A stretch of 64,000 nucleotides of DNA, taken from contig NZ_JACIFY010000002.1 of NCBI RefSeq assembly GCF_014197615.1, positions 414,914 through 478,913 on the forward strand, in the 5' to 3' direction. Position 1 is the first letter of the stretch, and the number at the start of each line of letters is the position of its first letter. Positions 55,488 through 62,800 of this stretch are shown piece after piece. The stretch comes from Rhizobium esperanzae. GTDB lineage: Bacteria; Pseudomonadota; Alphaproteobacteria; Rhizobiales; Rhizobiaceae. The notes beneath the pieces were generated by a model. The model searched no databases and was not told where the DNA came from. It saw only the letters and a program-made list of their open reading frames with translations. A program made the translations under genes and the position numbers.

Positions 55488-56444
55488 ATGAGCAGCACCT
55501 CCGCCCGCCCCGCTTCGTCCACCTCCGAGGTGACGACGGGACTTGCGCTGATGTTTCTTTCGGTGATGTTCTCGCCGCTCATCGATATTTTCGCCAAGCT
55601 TGCCGTCGTCACCGTCCCCTCTGCCGAGGTCACTGCCGGCCGCTTCGTCGTGCAGGCGCTCTGCATGCTGCCGATCGTGATATGGCGGCGCAGCTTTGCC
55701 GATTTCTCCTGGCGCCAGAGCCTGTTCCATGCCATCCGCGGCGCCATCATCACCATCTCGATGATCTCTTTCGTCACCACGCTGAAATATATGGCGGTTG
55801 CAGATGCGATTGCGATCTTCTTCGTCGAGCCGATCATGGTGACGATCCTCGGCGGCATTTTCCTGAAGGAGACCATCGGCTGGCGCCGCTACACCGCCTG
55901 CGGCGTCGGTTTCTTCGGGGCGATGCTGATTATCCAGCCGAGTTTCGAGGAGGTCGGCTACATCGCGCTCCTGCCCGTCGTCAGCGCACTCTGCATCGCG
56001 GTCTTCGTGCTGATGACCCGCGTCCTCGCGCACCGGGAAGATCCCTGGGCGATGCAGTTCCAGATGGGCATCTGGGGTTTGCTCTTCTGCGCCCTCCTGC
56101 TTTTTATCGGCGAAGGAAGCGGCTCCGATCTCTTCGACCCGGTCATGCCGGTGGGCAGCGCCTGGTTCTACGTCGCCGGCGTCGGCGCCATGGCCGCGAT
56201 CGCCGGCATCTTCGGCGTCTATGCCTATCGCGCGGCACCGGCATCGACGCTGGCGCCGCTGCAATATTTCGAGATCGTATCGGCAACGATCTTTGCCTGG
56301 CTTGTTTTCGGCGACTTTCCGGATGCGATCAAATGGCTCGGCATCATGATCATCATGGCATCGGGCTTCTATATCCTCTGGCGCGAGCGCCGCTTTGCTT
56401 CAAAGCCGGTATCCGATACATCTGAGGTGACGCTGGCGCCGTAG
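55488..56444 (+). CDS. EamA/DMT family transporter
   Basis: The 318-aa protein starts MSSTSARPASSTSEVTTGLALMFLSVM and has about ten membrane segments in two EamA repeats. Signatures include FAKLAVVTVPSAEVTAGRFVVQAL and LKYMAVADAIAIFFVEPIMVTILGGIFLKE. The ATG at 55488 is preceded by GAGAGATTCC; the open frame from 55443 overlaps the hydrolase and was not used. Its place between a hydrolase and a CoA-transferase suggests it moves a substrate or product of that pathway. Confidence 0.88.
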   Translation: MSSTSARPASSTSEVTTGLALMFLSVMFSPLIDIFAKLAVVTVPSAEVTAGRFVVQALCMLPIVIWRRSFADFSWRQSLFHAIRGAIITISMISFVTTLKYMAVADAIAIFFVEPIMVTILGGIFLKETIGWRRYTACGVGFFGAMLIIQPSFEEVGYIALLPVVSALCIAVFVLMTRVLAHREDPWAMQFQMGIWGLLFCALLLFIGEGSGSDLFDPVMPVGSAWFYVAGVGAMAAIAGIFGVYAYRAAPASTLAPLQYFEIVSATIFAWLVFGDFPDAIKWLGIMIIMASGFYILWRERRFASKPVSDTSEVTLAP

Positions 56445-56460
56445 AACCGGACGAGGGAAT

Positions 56461-57660
56461 ATGACGGAGACGACGAAAAAGCCGCCGCTTGCCGGCATCC
56501 GGGTGATCGAGCTAGCCCGCGTGCTCGCCGGTCCCTGGGCGGGGCAGATGCTCGCCGATCTCGGCGCCGACGTCATCAAGGTCGAAAATCCCGACGGCGG
56601 CGACGACACCCGCCAATGGGGACCGCCCTTCGTCGAAGGTGCCGATGGCGAAAACCTCTCGGCCGCCTATTATCACGCCGCCAATCGCGGCAAGCGCTCG
56701 ATCACCGCCGATCTGAAGACTCCCGAAGGCCAGGATCTCGTCCGCCGTCTCGTGTCCTCCGCCGATGTGCTGATCGAAAACTTCAAACTCGGCGGCCTCG
56801 TCAAATACGGGCTGGATTACGACAGCCTGCGTAAGCTGAACCCGAAGCTCGTCTATTGCTCGATCACCGGCTTCGGCCAGACCGGCCCCTATGCCAGCCT
56901 CGCCGGTTACGATTACATCGTTCAGGGCATGTCCGGCTTCATGTCGATCACAGGCGAGCCGGACGGACAACCGATGAAGGCGGGCGTGGCGATCGCCGAT
57001 ATCTTCACCGGCATCTATGCCGTCGCGGCAATCGAGGCCGCCTTGGTCCACGCGCTTAAATCGGGTGAAGGCCAGCTCGTCGACATGGCGCTGCTCGACG
57101 TGCAATCGGCCGTGCTCGCCAATCAGAACATGAATTACCTGGTCTCCGGCGCCGCACCCTCCCGCCTCGGCAACGCCCACCCGAATATTTCGCCCTATGA
57201 GGTCGTGCCGGTGGCGGACGGTTATCTCATTCTTGCGGTCGGAAACGACGGCCAATTCCGCCGCCTCTGCACCATCCTCGGTCTGGAGACGATGTCAGGC
57301 GACGAGCGTTTTTCCACCAACAAGGCCCGCGTCGCCAACCGCGGCGAAGTCCGTCGCCTCGTGGCCACCGAAACGCTGAAATGGCAGAAGGCGGATCTGT
57401 TGAAGGCCTGCGAGGAAAATGCCGTTCCTGCTGGCTCGATCAACACGATCGAGGAGATGTTCGCCGACCCACAGATCGAGGCCCGCGGCCTGCGCATCGA
57501 CCTTGCCGATGCCGCCGGCACCGTCATTCCGGGGGTCAGAACGCCGGTGGTTCTGTCGGAAACGCCCTTGCATTACACCAGGCCGAGCCCACGTCTGGGC
57601 GAGCATCAAGCAGAAATTCTGGCGGAACTCACTGCGTGCGAGAGAAAGGCATCGTCATGA
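56461..57660 (+). CDS. CaiB/BaiF family CoA-transferase
   Basis: CaiB/BaiF (class III) enzymes move CoA between carboxylic acids via an aspartyl-CoA anhydride. The 399-aa protein has GIRVIELARVLAGPWAGQMLADLGADVIKVE (Rossmann core), ANRGKRSITADLKTPEG, and GFGQTGPYASLAGYD. Asp180 in GVAIADIFTG is the likely catalytic residue by position. The stop overlaps the start of the ThDP enzyme gene (ATGA), so they should act together. Confidence 0.93.
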   Translation: MTETTKKPPLAGIRVIELARVLAGPWAGQMLADLGADVIKVENPDGGDDTRQWGPPFVEGADGENLSAAYYHAANRGKRSITADLKTPEGQDLVRRLVSSADVLIENFKLGGLVKYGLDYDSLRKLNPKLVYCSITGFGQTGPYASLAGYDYIVQGMSGFMSITGEPDGQPMKAGVAIADIFTGIYAVAAIEAALVHALKSGEGQLVDMALLDVQSAVLANQNMNYLVSGAAPSRLGNAHPNISPYEVVPVADGYLILAVGNDGQFRRLCTILGLETMSGDERFSTNKARVANRGEVRRLVATETLKWQKADLLKACEENAVPAGSINTIEEMFADPQIEARGLRIDLADAAGTVIPGVRTPVVLSETPLHYTRPSPRLGEHQAEILAELTACERKASS

Positions 57661-59315
57661 AAAAGACGGGTGGGGAACTCATCGTCGAGGCGCTGAAGGC
57701 GAACGGCGTCAAGCGTCTGTCCTGCGTGCCGGGCGAGAGTTTCCTCGCCGTCCTCGACGCACTGCGCGACAGCGAGATCGACGTTCTCGTCTGCCGCCAG
57801 GAGGGCGGGGCGGCGATGATGGCGGATTGCTGGGGCAGACTAACAGGCGAACCCGGCATCTGCATGGTCACCCGCGGCCCCGGCGCCACCAATGCCTCCG
57901 CCGGCCTGCATATATCAAAGCAGGATTCGATCCCGATGATTCTCTTCATCGGCCAGGTGCAGCGCGAAGCGCGCGAGCGCGAGGCCTTCCAGGAAGTCGA
58001 ATTCCGCCGCGCCTTCACCGAATTCGCCAAATGGGTGGGCGAGATCGACGATGCCGCCCGCATTCCCGAGTTCGTCACCCGCGCCTTTGCGATTGCAACC
58101 TCCGGCCGTCCCGGCCCCGTCGTGCTGACGCTGCCGGAAGACATGTTGCGCGACGAAGTCGAGGCGCCCCGCGCCAGGCACTATGCCAGCGTCGAGGCGC
58201 ATCCCGGCCGCAGCCAGATCGACGATCTCTATCTGCGTCTCCTGAAGGCCGAGCGGCCGATGGTGATCCTCGGCGGCACGCGATGGGATGCCGATGCGGT
58301 TGCCGATTTCCAGGCCTTCGCCGAACGCTTCCAACTGCCCGTCGGCTGCTCCTTCCGCCGGCAGATGCTGTTCGATCATCTTCATCCCTGTTATGCCGGC
58401 GATGTCGGCATCGGCATCAATCCGGCGCTGGCCACGGAGATCAAGGAGAGCGACCTGCTGATCCTGCTCGGCGCCCGCATGTCGGAAATGCCCTCCTCGT
58501 CCTATACGCTGATCGACATCCCCTACCCCCAGCAATCGCTGGTCCACGTCTATCCCGACGCGTCCGAACTCGGCCGTCTCTACCGCCCGGATCTGGCGAT
58601 CTGCGCCGCACCGGCCGATTTCGTCGCGGCACTGGCCGATCTGGAAGCGCCGGCCGAGCCGCACTGGGCGGAGCGCACGCAGCGCATGCACCAGGCCTAT
58701 CTCGCCTGGTCGAAGCCGCCGGCGACAGGTCCGGGCGCCGTCCATATGGGGCCGATCATGGAGTGGCTGGAGGCCAATACCGGGCCGGACGCGATCTTCA
58801 CCAACGGCGCCGGCAATTATGCCACCTGGCTGCACCGCTTCCATCGCTTCCGCCGCTTCAACACCCAGGCCGCCCCCACCTCCGGCTCGATGGGCTACGG
58901 CCTGCCCGCGGCCGTCGCCGCCAAGCGGCTGTTTCCCGAGCGTGAGGTCATCTGCTTTGCCGGCGACGGCTGTTTCCTGATGCACGGCCAGGAATTCGCC
59001 ACCGCCATCCGCTACGGCCTGCCGATCATCGCTGTCGTCGTCAACAACGGCATGTACGGCACGATCCGCATGCATCAAGAGCGCGAATATCCCGGCCGCG
59101 TCAGCAGCACCGATTTGACCAATCCCGACTTCGCAGCCCTTGCCCGCGCCTATGGCGGCCACAGCGAAACGGTGGAAAGCACGGAGGAATTCGCCCCGGC
59201 CTTCGAGCGGGCGCGCACCAGCGGCAAGCCGGCGATCATCGAGGTGAAGCTCGATCCGGAAGCGATCACGCCGACCCGGACGCTGTCGGAAATCGCACAA
59301 ACAAAAAGCCGGTAG
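57657..59315 (+). CDS. Thiamine-diphosphate-dependent enzyme (acetolactate-synthase-like)
   Basis: The 552-aa protein has the three ThDP-enzyme domains. Glu49 in CRQEGGAAMM is the catalytic Glu that activates the cofactor, RGPGATNASAGLHIS follows, and GDGCFLMHGQEFATAIRYGLPIIAVVVNN carries the GDG-(N)27-NN ThDP and metal motif. It resembles acetolactate synthase and oxalyl-CoA decarboxylase. Translational coupling to a CaiB/BaiF CoA-transferase recalls the frc-oxc pair of oxalate catabolism, but the Oxc identity is not shown by the sequence. A terminator overlaps the stop codon. Confidence 0.85.
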   Translation: MKKTGGELIVEALKANGVKRLSCVPGESFLAVLDALRDSEIDVLVCRQEGGAAMMADCWGRLTGEPGICMVTRGPGATNASAGLHISKQDSIPMILFIGQVQREAREREAFQEVEFRRAFTEFAKWVGEIDDAARIPEFVTRAFAIATSGRPGPVVLTLPEDMLRDEVEAPRARHYASVEAHPGRSQIDDLYLRLLKAERPMVILGGTRWDADAVADFQAFAERFQLPVGCSFRRQMLFDHLHPCYAGDVGIGINPALATEIKESDLLILLGARMSEMPSSSYTLIDIPYPQQSLVHVYPDASELGRLYRPDLAICAAPADFVAALADLEAPAEPHWAERTQRMHQAYLAWSKPPATGPGAVHMGPIMEWLEANTGPDAIFTNGAGNYATWLHRFHRFRRFNTQAAPTSGSMGYGLPAAVAAKRLFPEREVICFAGDGCFLMHGQEFATAIRYGLPIIAVVVNNGMYGTIRMHQEREYPGRVSSTDLTNPDFAALARAYGGHSETVESTEEFAPAFERARTSGKPAIIEVKLDPEAITPTRTLSEIAQTKSR

Positions 59316-59332
59316 GATCCCCCACCGGCTTT
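59305..59332. terminator. Terminator overlapping the stop of the ThDP gene
   Basis: AAAGCCGGT (59305-59313) pairs with ACCGGCTTT (59324-59332). The TAG stop of the ThDP gene (59313-59315) begins inside the left arm. It can serve both strands because ridA ends at 59355 from the other side. Confidence 0.75.
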
Positions 59333-59354
59333 CAGAGACATAACCGCCGCGACC

Positions 59355-59702
59355 TTAGTCGAGCGCAGCCGTGACGATGAACTCGACCTTGTACTTCGGC
59401 GCAGCGAGCTTGGCTTCGCTGGTGGCGCGGGCCGGCGGGTTGGCCGGGTCGATCCAGGCTTCCCAGGCGGCGTTCATCTCGGCGAAATAAGCAATGTCGG
59501 AGAGATAGACGAGGGTCTGCAGGATCTTTGACTTGTTGCTGCCGGAAGCGGCAAGCAGACGATCAACCTCGGCAAGCGCCGACTTGCACTGATCGGTAAT
59601 GCTTTCGCCTTCGCCGACCTGGCCTGCGAGATAGACCGTGTTGCCGTGAATGACAGCGCCGCTCATGCGTGCGCCGACGTCGATACGCTTAATGCTCATC
59701 AT
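59355..59702 (-). CDS. RidA/YjgF/YER057c family protein
   Basis: RidA proteins hydrolyse reactive enamine/imine intermediates such as 2-aminoacrylate, the by-product of PLP enzymes. The 115-aa protein has the family landmarks GNTVYLAGQVG, TDQCKSALAEVDRLLAASGS, and LVYLSDIAYFAEMNAAWEAWIDPANPPARATSEAKLA. The Arg of PPARAT is conserved for the carboxylate contact. Either of two adjacent ATG codons (59702 or 59699) could start it. It is followed downstream by the ThDP operon, convergently. Confidence 0.9.
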   Translation of the reverse strand: MMSIKRIDVGARMSGAVIHGNTVYLAGQVGEGESITDQCKSALAEVDRLLAASGSNKSKILQTLVYLSDIAYFAEMNAAWEAWIDPANPPARATSEAKLAAPKYKVEFIVTAALD

Positions 59703-59771
59703 AGTCTCCTGAGTGAATGGGCGGTAGCGGCGCTGCGGCGCAGCGCCGTGAAATCGGCAGCCGGAATGGGT

Positions 59772-60110
59772 CTAGCTGCGGATATGGTGGGTCTTCTGGT
59801 AGATTGCCGTCGAGCGGGCGCCGGAGCGGCAATAACCGAGCATCGGCCGCGGGAATTCATCGAGTGCATCGACCATGCCCTGCACCGCTTCCTCGGTCAC
59901 GCCCATCGGCCCGACAGGCACATGGGTGATCTCGAGACCTAGTTCTTTGGCGCGCGCCTCGATGACCGAGAACGACGTCTGATCGGGGCTCTCATGGTCG
60001 GGGCGGTGGCAGACGATCGATTTGAAGCCTAGCGCCTTGATCTCGTCGAGATCTTCAGGCGTGATCTGACCCGAAACCGAATATTCATCGTCGATCTGGC
60101 GAATATCCAT
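59772..60110 (-). CDS. DUF442/BLH family phosphatase-like protein
   Basis: The 112-aa protein has a rhodanese/dual-specificity-phosphatase-like fold (DIRQIDDEYSVSGQITPEDLDEIKALGFKSIVCHRPDHE) and the P-loop YCRSGARST, with nucleophile Cys94 in a C-x-x-G-x-R arrangement. This TIGR01244 group is often found with beta-lactamase-like persulphide dioxygenases, but none lies here. Role unknown; a small tyrosine or sulphur-transfer activity is plausible. Confidence 0.82.
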   Translation of the reverse strand: MDIRQIDDEYSVSGQITPEDLDEIKALGFKSIVCHRPDHESPDQTSFSVIEARAKELGLEITHVPVGPMGVTEEAVQGMVDALDEFPRPMLGYCRSGARSTAIYQKTHHIRS

Positions 60111-60182
60111 CGTCTTGTCTCCTCAAAAATCGTGGGCTGAAGGTCTACGACGGGAGGCCGCCGAGCGTCAACAACACTTCGC

Positions 60183-61022
60183 TCACAGGAAGGCGAAGGT
60201 CAGCGCATAGCTGCGGCTTTTCCCGGGCGCCAGCATGTTGAACTCGCCGGCTGCCTCAAGCTCGTCACGTAACACCCAGCGATGCGAAACCGGCTCGATG
60301 CCGATGATATGGGCCGGCGCCTTCTGGTTCCGCCACACCTGCAGATAAGGCAGCGTATCGGCGCGGAAGCGCACGCTGAGCGTCCTGCCGCCGATCGCGG
60401 CAATCGGCCCGAGCCGGATTTCCGCGAATCCCTCCTCCGTCGCCGGCGCCGCCACGCAGAAGATACCGCCCGGCTCCTCGCCGAATGTCCAGGGGAAGCC
60501 GCCGTTTTCCAGCATCCGGCCTTCGAGCCGCGTGCCCTCGTCCAGCCATTTGCCGCCAATATTCATGTGATACATCAGAAAGGTCGGCACTGTCTGGTCG
60601 CTGGTATTGACGACCCGGTCCTCGAGCCGCACCGCGCCGGTCGCCCCGTCGATCCGCCACAGCCGCTCGATGCGCTGCGGCAATCCCTCGACGGTCACGA
60701 TGTCGACATCGGCGCGACATTCGGCATTGCCGTTCTCGAACTTCGTCCACAACAGCTTGGCCGCATGGCCGGAGGCCGATCCGTGCAGCGGATAGACCTT
60801 GCCGTCGGCACGGCCGGCGATCGGCTGGCGATGGCGGATATGGTCCGGCCCGCAAGTGAAGAGGAAGCCTTCGAGCGAGTGATCGATTCGTGGATCGCCA
60901 TCGTCGGGAATAGCGCGCTTCGGTGCGATATCGACGCCCTCGACGAGGCATCCGCCGACATCCAGCACCGATGTTTCATCGAGCATCAGGCGCGGCCCGC
61001 TTGCGGCGGCAAATTCGATCAT
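60183..61022 (-). CDS. Aldose-1-epimerase-like protein (DUF4432)
   Basis: From MIEFAAASGPRLMLDETSV the product is 279 aa. It has the galactose-mutarotase fold signs: LEGFLFTCGPDHIRHRQPIAGRADGKVYPLHGSASGH, with the conserved His residues, and an acidic LEAAGEFNMLAPGKSRSYALTF end. DUF4432 proteins are thought to act on sugars, but the substrate is not known. The frame before ATG 61022 lacks support. Confidence 0.85.
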   Translation of the reverse strand: MIEFAAASGPRLMLDETSVLDVGGCLVEGVDIAPKRAIPDDGDPRIDHSLEGFLFTCGPDHIRHRQPIAGRADGKVYPLHGSASGHAAKLLWTKFENGNAECRADVDIVTVEGLPQRIERLWRIDGATGAVRLEDRVVNTSDQTVPTFLMYHMNIGGKWLDEGTRLEGRMLENGGFPWTFGEEPGGIFCVAAPATEEGFAEIRLGPIAAIGGRTLSVRFRADTLPYLQVWRNQKAPAHIIGIEPVSHRWVLRDELEAAGEFNMLAPGKSRSYALTFAFL

Positions 61023-61110
61023 CTGGGGTCTCCTCAGGGAATTGTCGGCGGCGCTGGAGCGCCGTGCGTCCTTTCGGCCGCACAAAGGACGCTCTCACAC
61101 TTTCAATCCT

Positions 61111-61160
61111 CGCATCGTGCTGTCCGAAAATCGATCCCGATTTTCGGACAGCGCGATGCG
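61111..61160. repeat. 23-bp palindromic repeat (rhizobial type)
   Basis: Arms 61111-61133 and 61138-61160 are complementary with one mismatch and a 4-base loop. The pattern GCTGTCCGAAAATCG facing CGATTTTCGGACAGC is of a dispersed palindrome style common in Rhizobium intergenic DNA. It lies in the 363-bp gap (61023-61385) that also holds the promoter of the L,D-transpeptidase gene; nothing else is visible there. Confidence 0.75.
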
Positions 61161-61385
61161 CTAGGGTTAGGTTTCCCAACGCTCTTCGTCAATCCGCACC
61201 ATCTGCATCTTGTGTTTTTGCCGCAACCATGGATTTTGGGGAACTGACACGGAGGCGCAAACGTTTATGAGTAAAAGGAAATCTTAGGGATTTTCATATT
61301 TTGTTCAGCACGCTTTCATAAATTCCACACTAGCGTCAAAATTCGCAGGTGTGTGTCTGCCAGTCACTGTTCGAGGTTTTGAGAC

Positions 61386-62774
61386 GTGAATCGCTTTTTG
61401 AAGTCGGCATTTTCGCTTGCGGCCGTGCTGGCAGCCATTGCGGCTGCAGCGCCGGAAGCAGGCGCGCAGCAATTCCGCGACCGCCGTCAGAGCGATGTCG
61501 TGCTGGTGACGCCGAGCGGCGAAATCCTCGATTACGTCCCGCGCGGCTATATCTATGCCCGCGACCGCAGCGGCAACCGCGTGCTGATCGACGACTACGG
61601 CAACATCGTCGCCACCGAGATGCGCGCCCGCGGCTACTATCCGCCGCGGCCCGGCCGCGGTGTCTATGCCGACCAGGGCGCCAACGACCCCTATTATGCT
61701 GAGGATGGCGATACGCGTTATTCCGAGCGCGGCGCTGTCACCGGGGGCATCCCGCGCGATGCGGCGATCGAACGCCAGCCGCTCGATGGCCAGCCTTATC
61801 CCGAGGATAACAGCATCGGCAATCCGCAACCCGGCGACGATTATGCCTCGATCGATCCCGACCAGCAGATTCCACCCGCCGACGCGCCGAAGGCCGCGCC
61901 GGAAGAGCCCGTCATCACACTGAAGAACAAGTCGAAGCCCGAGATCGTCGCGCTGCAGGTCTTCCTTGACCGCGCCGGCATTTCTCCCGGCGTCATCGAC
62001 GGCCATATGGGCTCGAACGTCACCAAGGGCATCTATGCCTATGACCAGATGACCGGGTCGAAGCTCGATCCCAACGACACCGATGCCATTCTGGAAGAGC
62101 TGCGCATGAACGGCGGTCTGCCGGTCGTCAGCTATACGATCACGCCCGCCGATGCCGCCGGCCCCTTCGTCGCGGAGATCCCGGAAGACTATTCGCATAA
62201 GGCGCTGCTGCCGTCGCTTGCCTACACCTCGACCACTGAAATGCTGGCCGAGCGTTTCCACATGGACGAGGCCTTCCTCAAGGAGATGAACCCCGGCGCC
62301 GATTTCAGCGTTGCCGGCACGATCATCAAGGTCGTCAATCCGGGCGAGCCGAAGAGCGGCGAGGTTGCCCGCATCATCGCCGACAAGGGCCGCAAACAGG
62401 TCTTCGCCTATGACAGCGCCGGCAATCTGCTCGCAGCCTACCCGGCATCGATCGGCTCCACCGACACGCCCTCGCCCTCTGGCACGGTGACGGTCGAGCG
62501 CGTCGCCTTCAATCCCGGCTATACCTACAATCCGAAGATCAATTTCCAGCAGGGCGCCAACGACAAGATCCTCAACATTCCGCCCGGCCCGAACGGCCCC
62601 GTCGGCACCGTCTGGATGGCGCTCTCCAAGCCGACTTACGGCATCCACGGCACGCCCGAGCCCTCCAAGATCGGCCGCACCCAGAGCCACGGCTGCATCC
62701 GCCTGACCAACTGGGATGCCACCGAGCTTGCCAAGATGGTCAAGCCGGGCGTGACGGTCGAGTTCGTCGACTGA
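61386..62774 (+). CDS. L,D-transpeptidase (YkuD/ErfK family), exported
   Basis: L,D-transpeptidases form 3-3 crosslinks or anchor lipoproteins in peptidoglycan, a major feature of polar growth in Rhizobiales. GTG start at 61386. The 462-aa product has a signal peptide (MNRFLKSAFSLAAVLAAIAAAAPEAGA), a low-complexity linker rich in Arg/Tyr/Pro (residues about 30-170), a peptidoglycan-binding region (about 175-235, LKNKSKPEIVALQVFLDRAGISPGVIDG), and a C-terminal YkuD domain with His421 (GIHGTPEPSKIG) and catalytic Cys437 (SHGCIRL). Single-gene unit. Confidence 0.93.
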   Translation: MNRFLKSAFSLAAVLAAIAAAAPEAGAQQFRDRRQSDVVLVTPSGEILDYVPRGYIYARDRSGNRVLIDDYGNIVATEMRARGYYPPRPGRGVYADQGANDPYYAEDGDTRYSERGAVTGGIPRDAAIERQPLDGQPYPEDNSIGNPQPGDDYASIDPDQQIPPADAPKAAPEEPVITLKNKSKPEIVALQVFLDRAGISPGVIDGHMGSNVTKGIYAYDQMTGSKLDPNDTDAILEELRMNGGLPVVSYTITPADAAGPFVAEIPEDYSHKALLPSLAYTSTTEMLAERFHMDEAFLKEMNPGADFSVAGTIIKVVNPGEPKSGEVARIIADKGRKQVFAYDSAGNLLAAYPASIGSTDTPSPSGTVTVERVAFNPGYTYNPKINFQQGANDKILNIPPGPNGPVGTVWMALSKPTYGIHGTPEPSKIGRTQSHGCIRLTNWDATELAKMVKPGVTVEFVD

Positions 62775-62800
62775 GCCAAAGCCAGCCAAACTGGTCAGAA

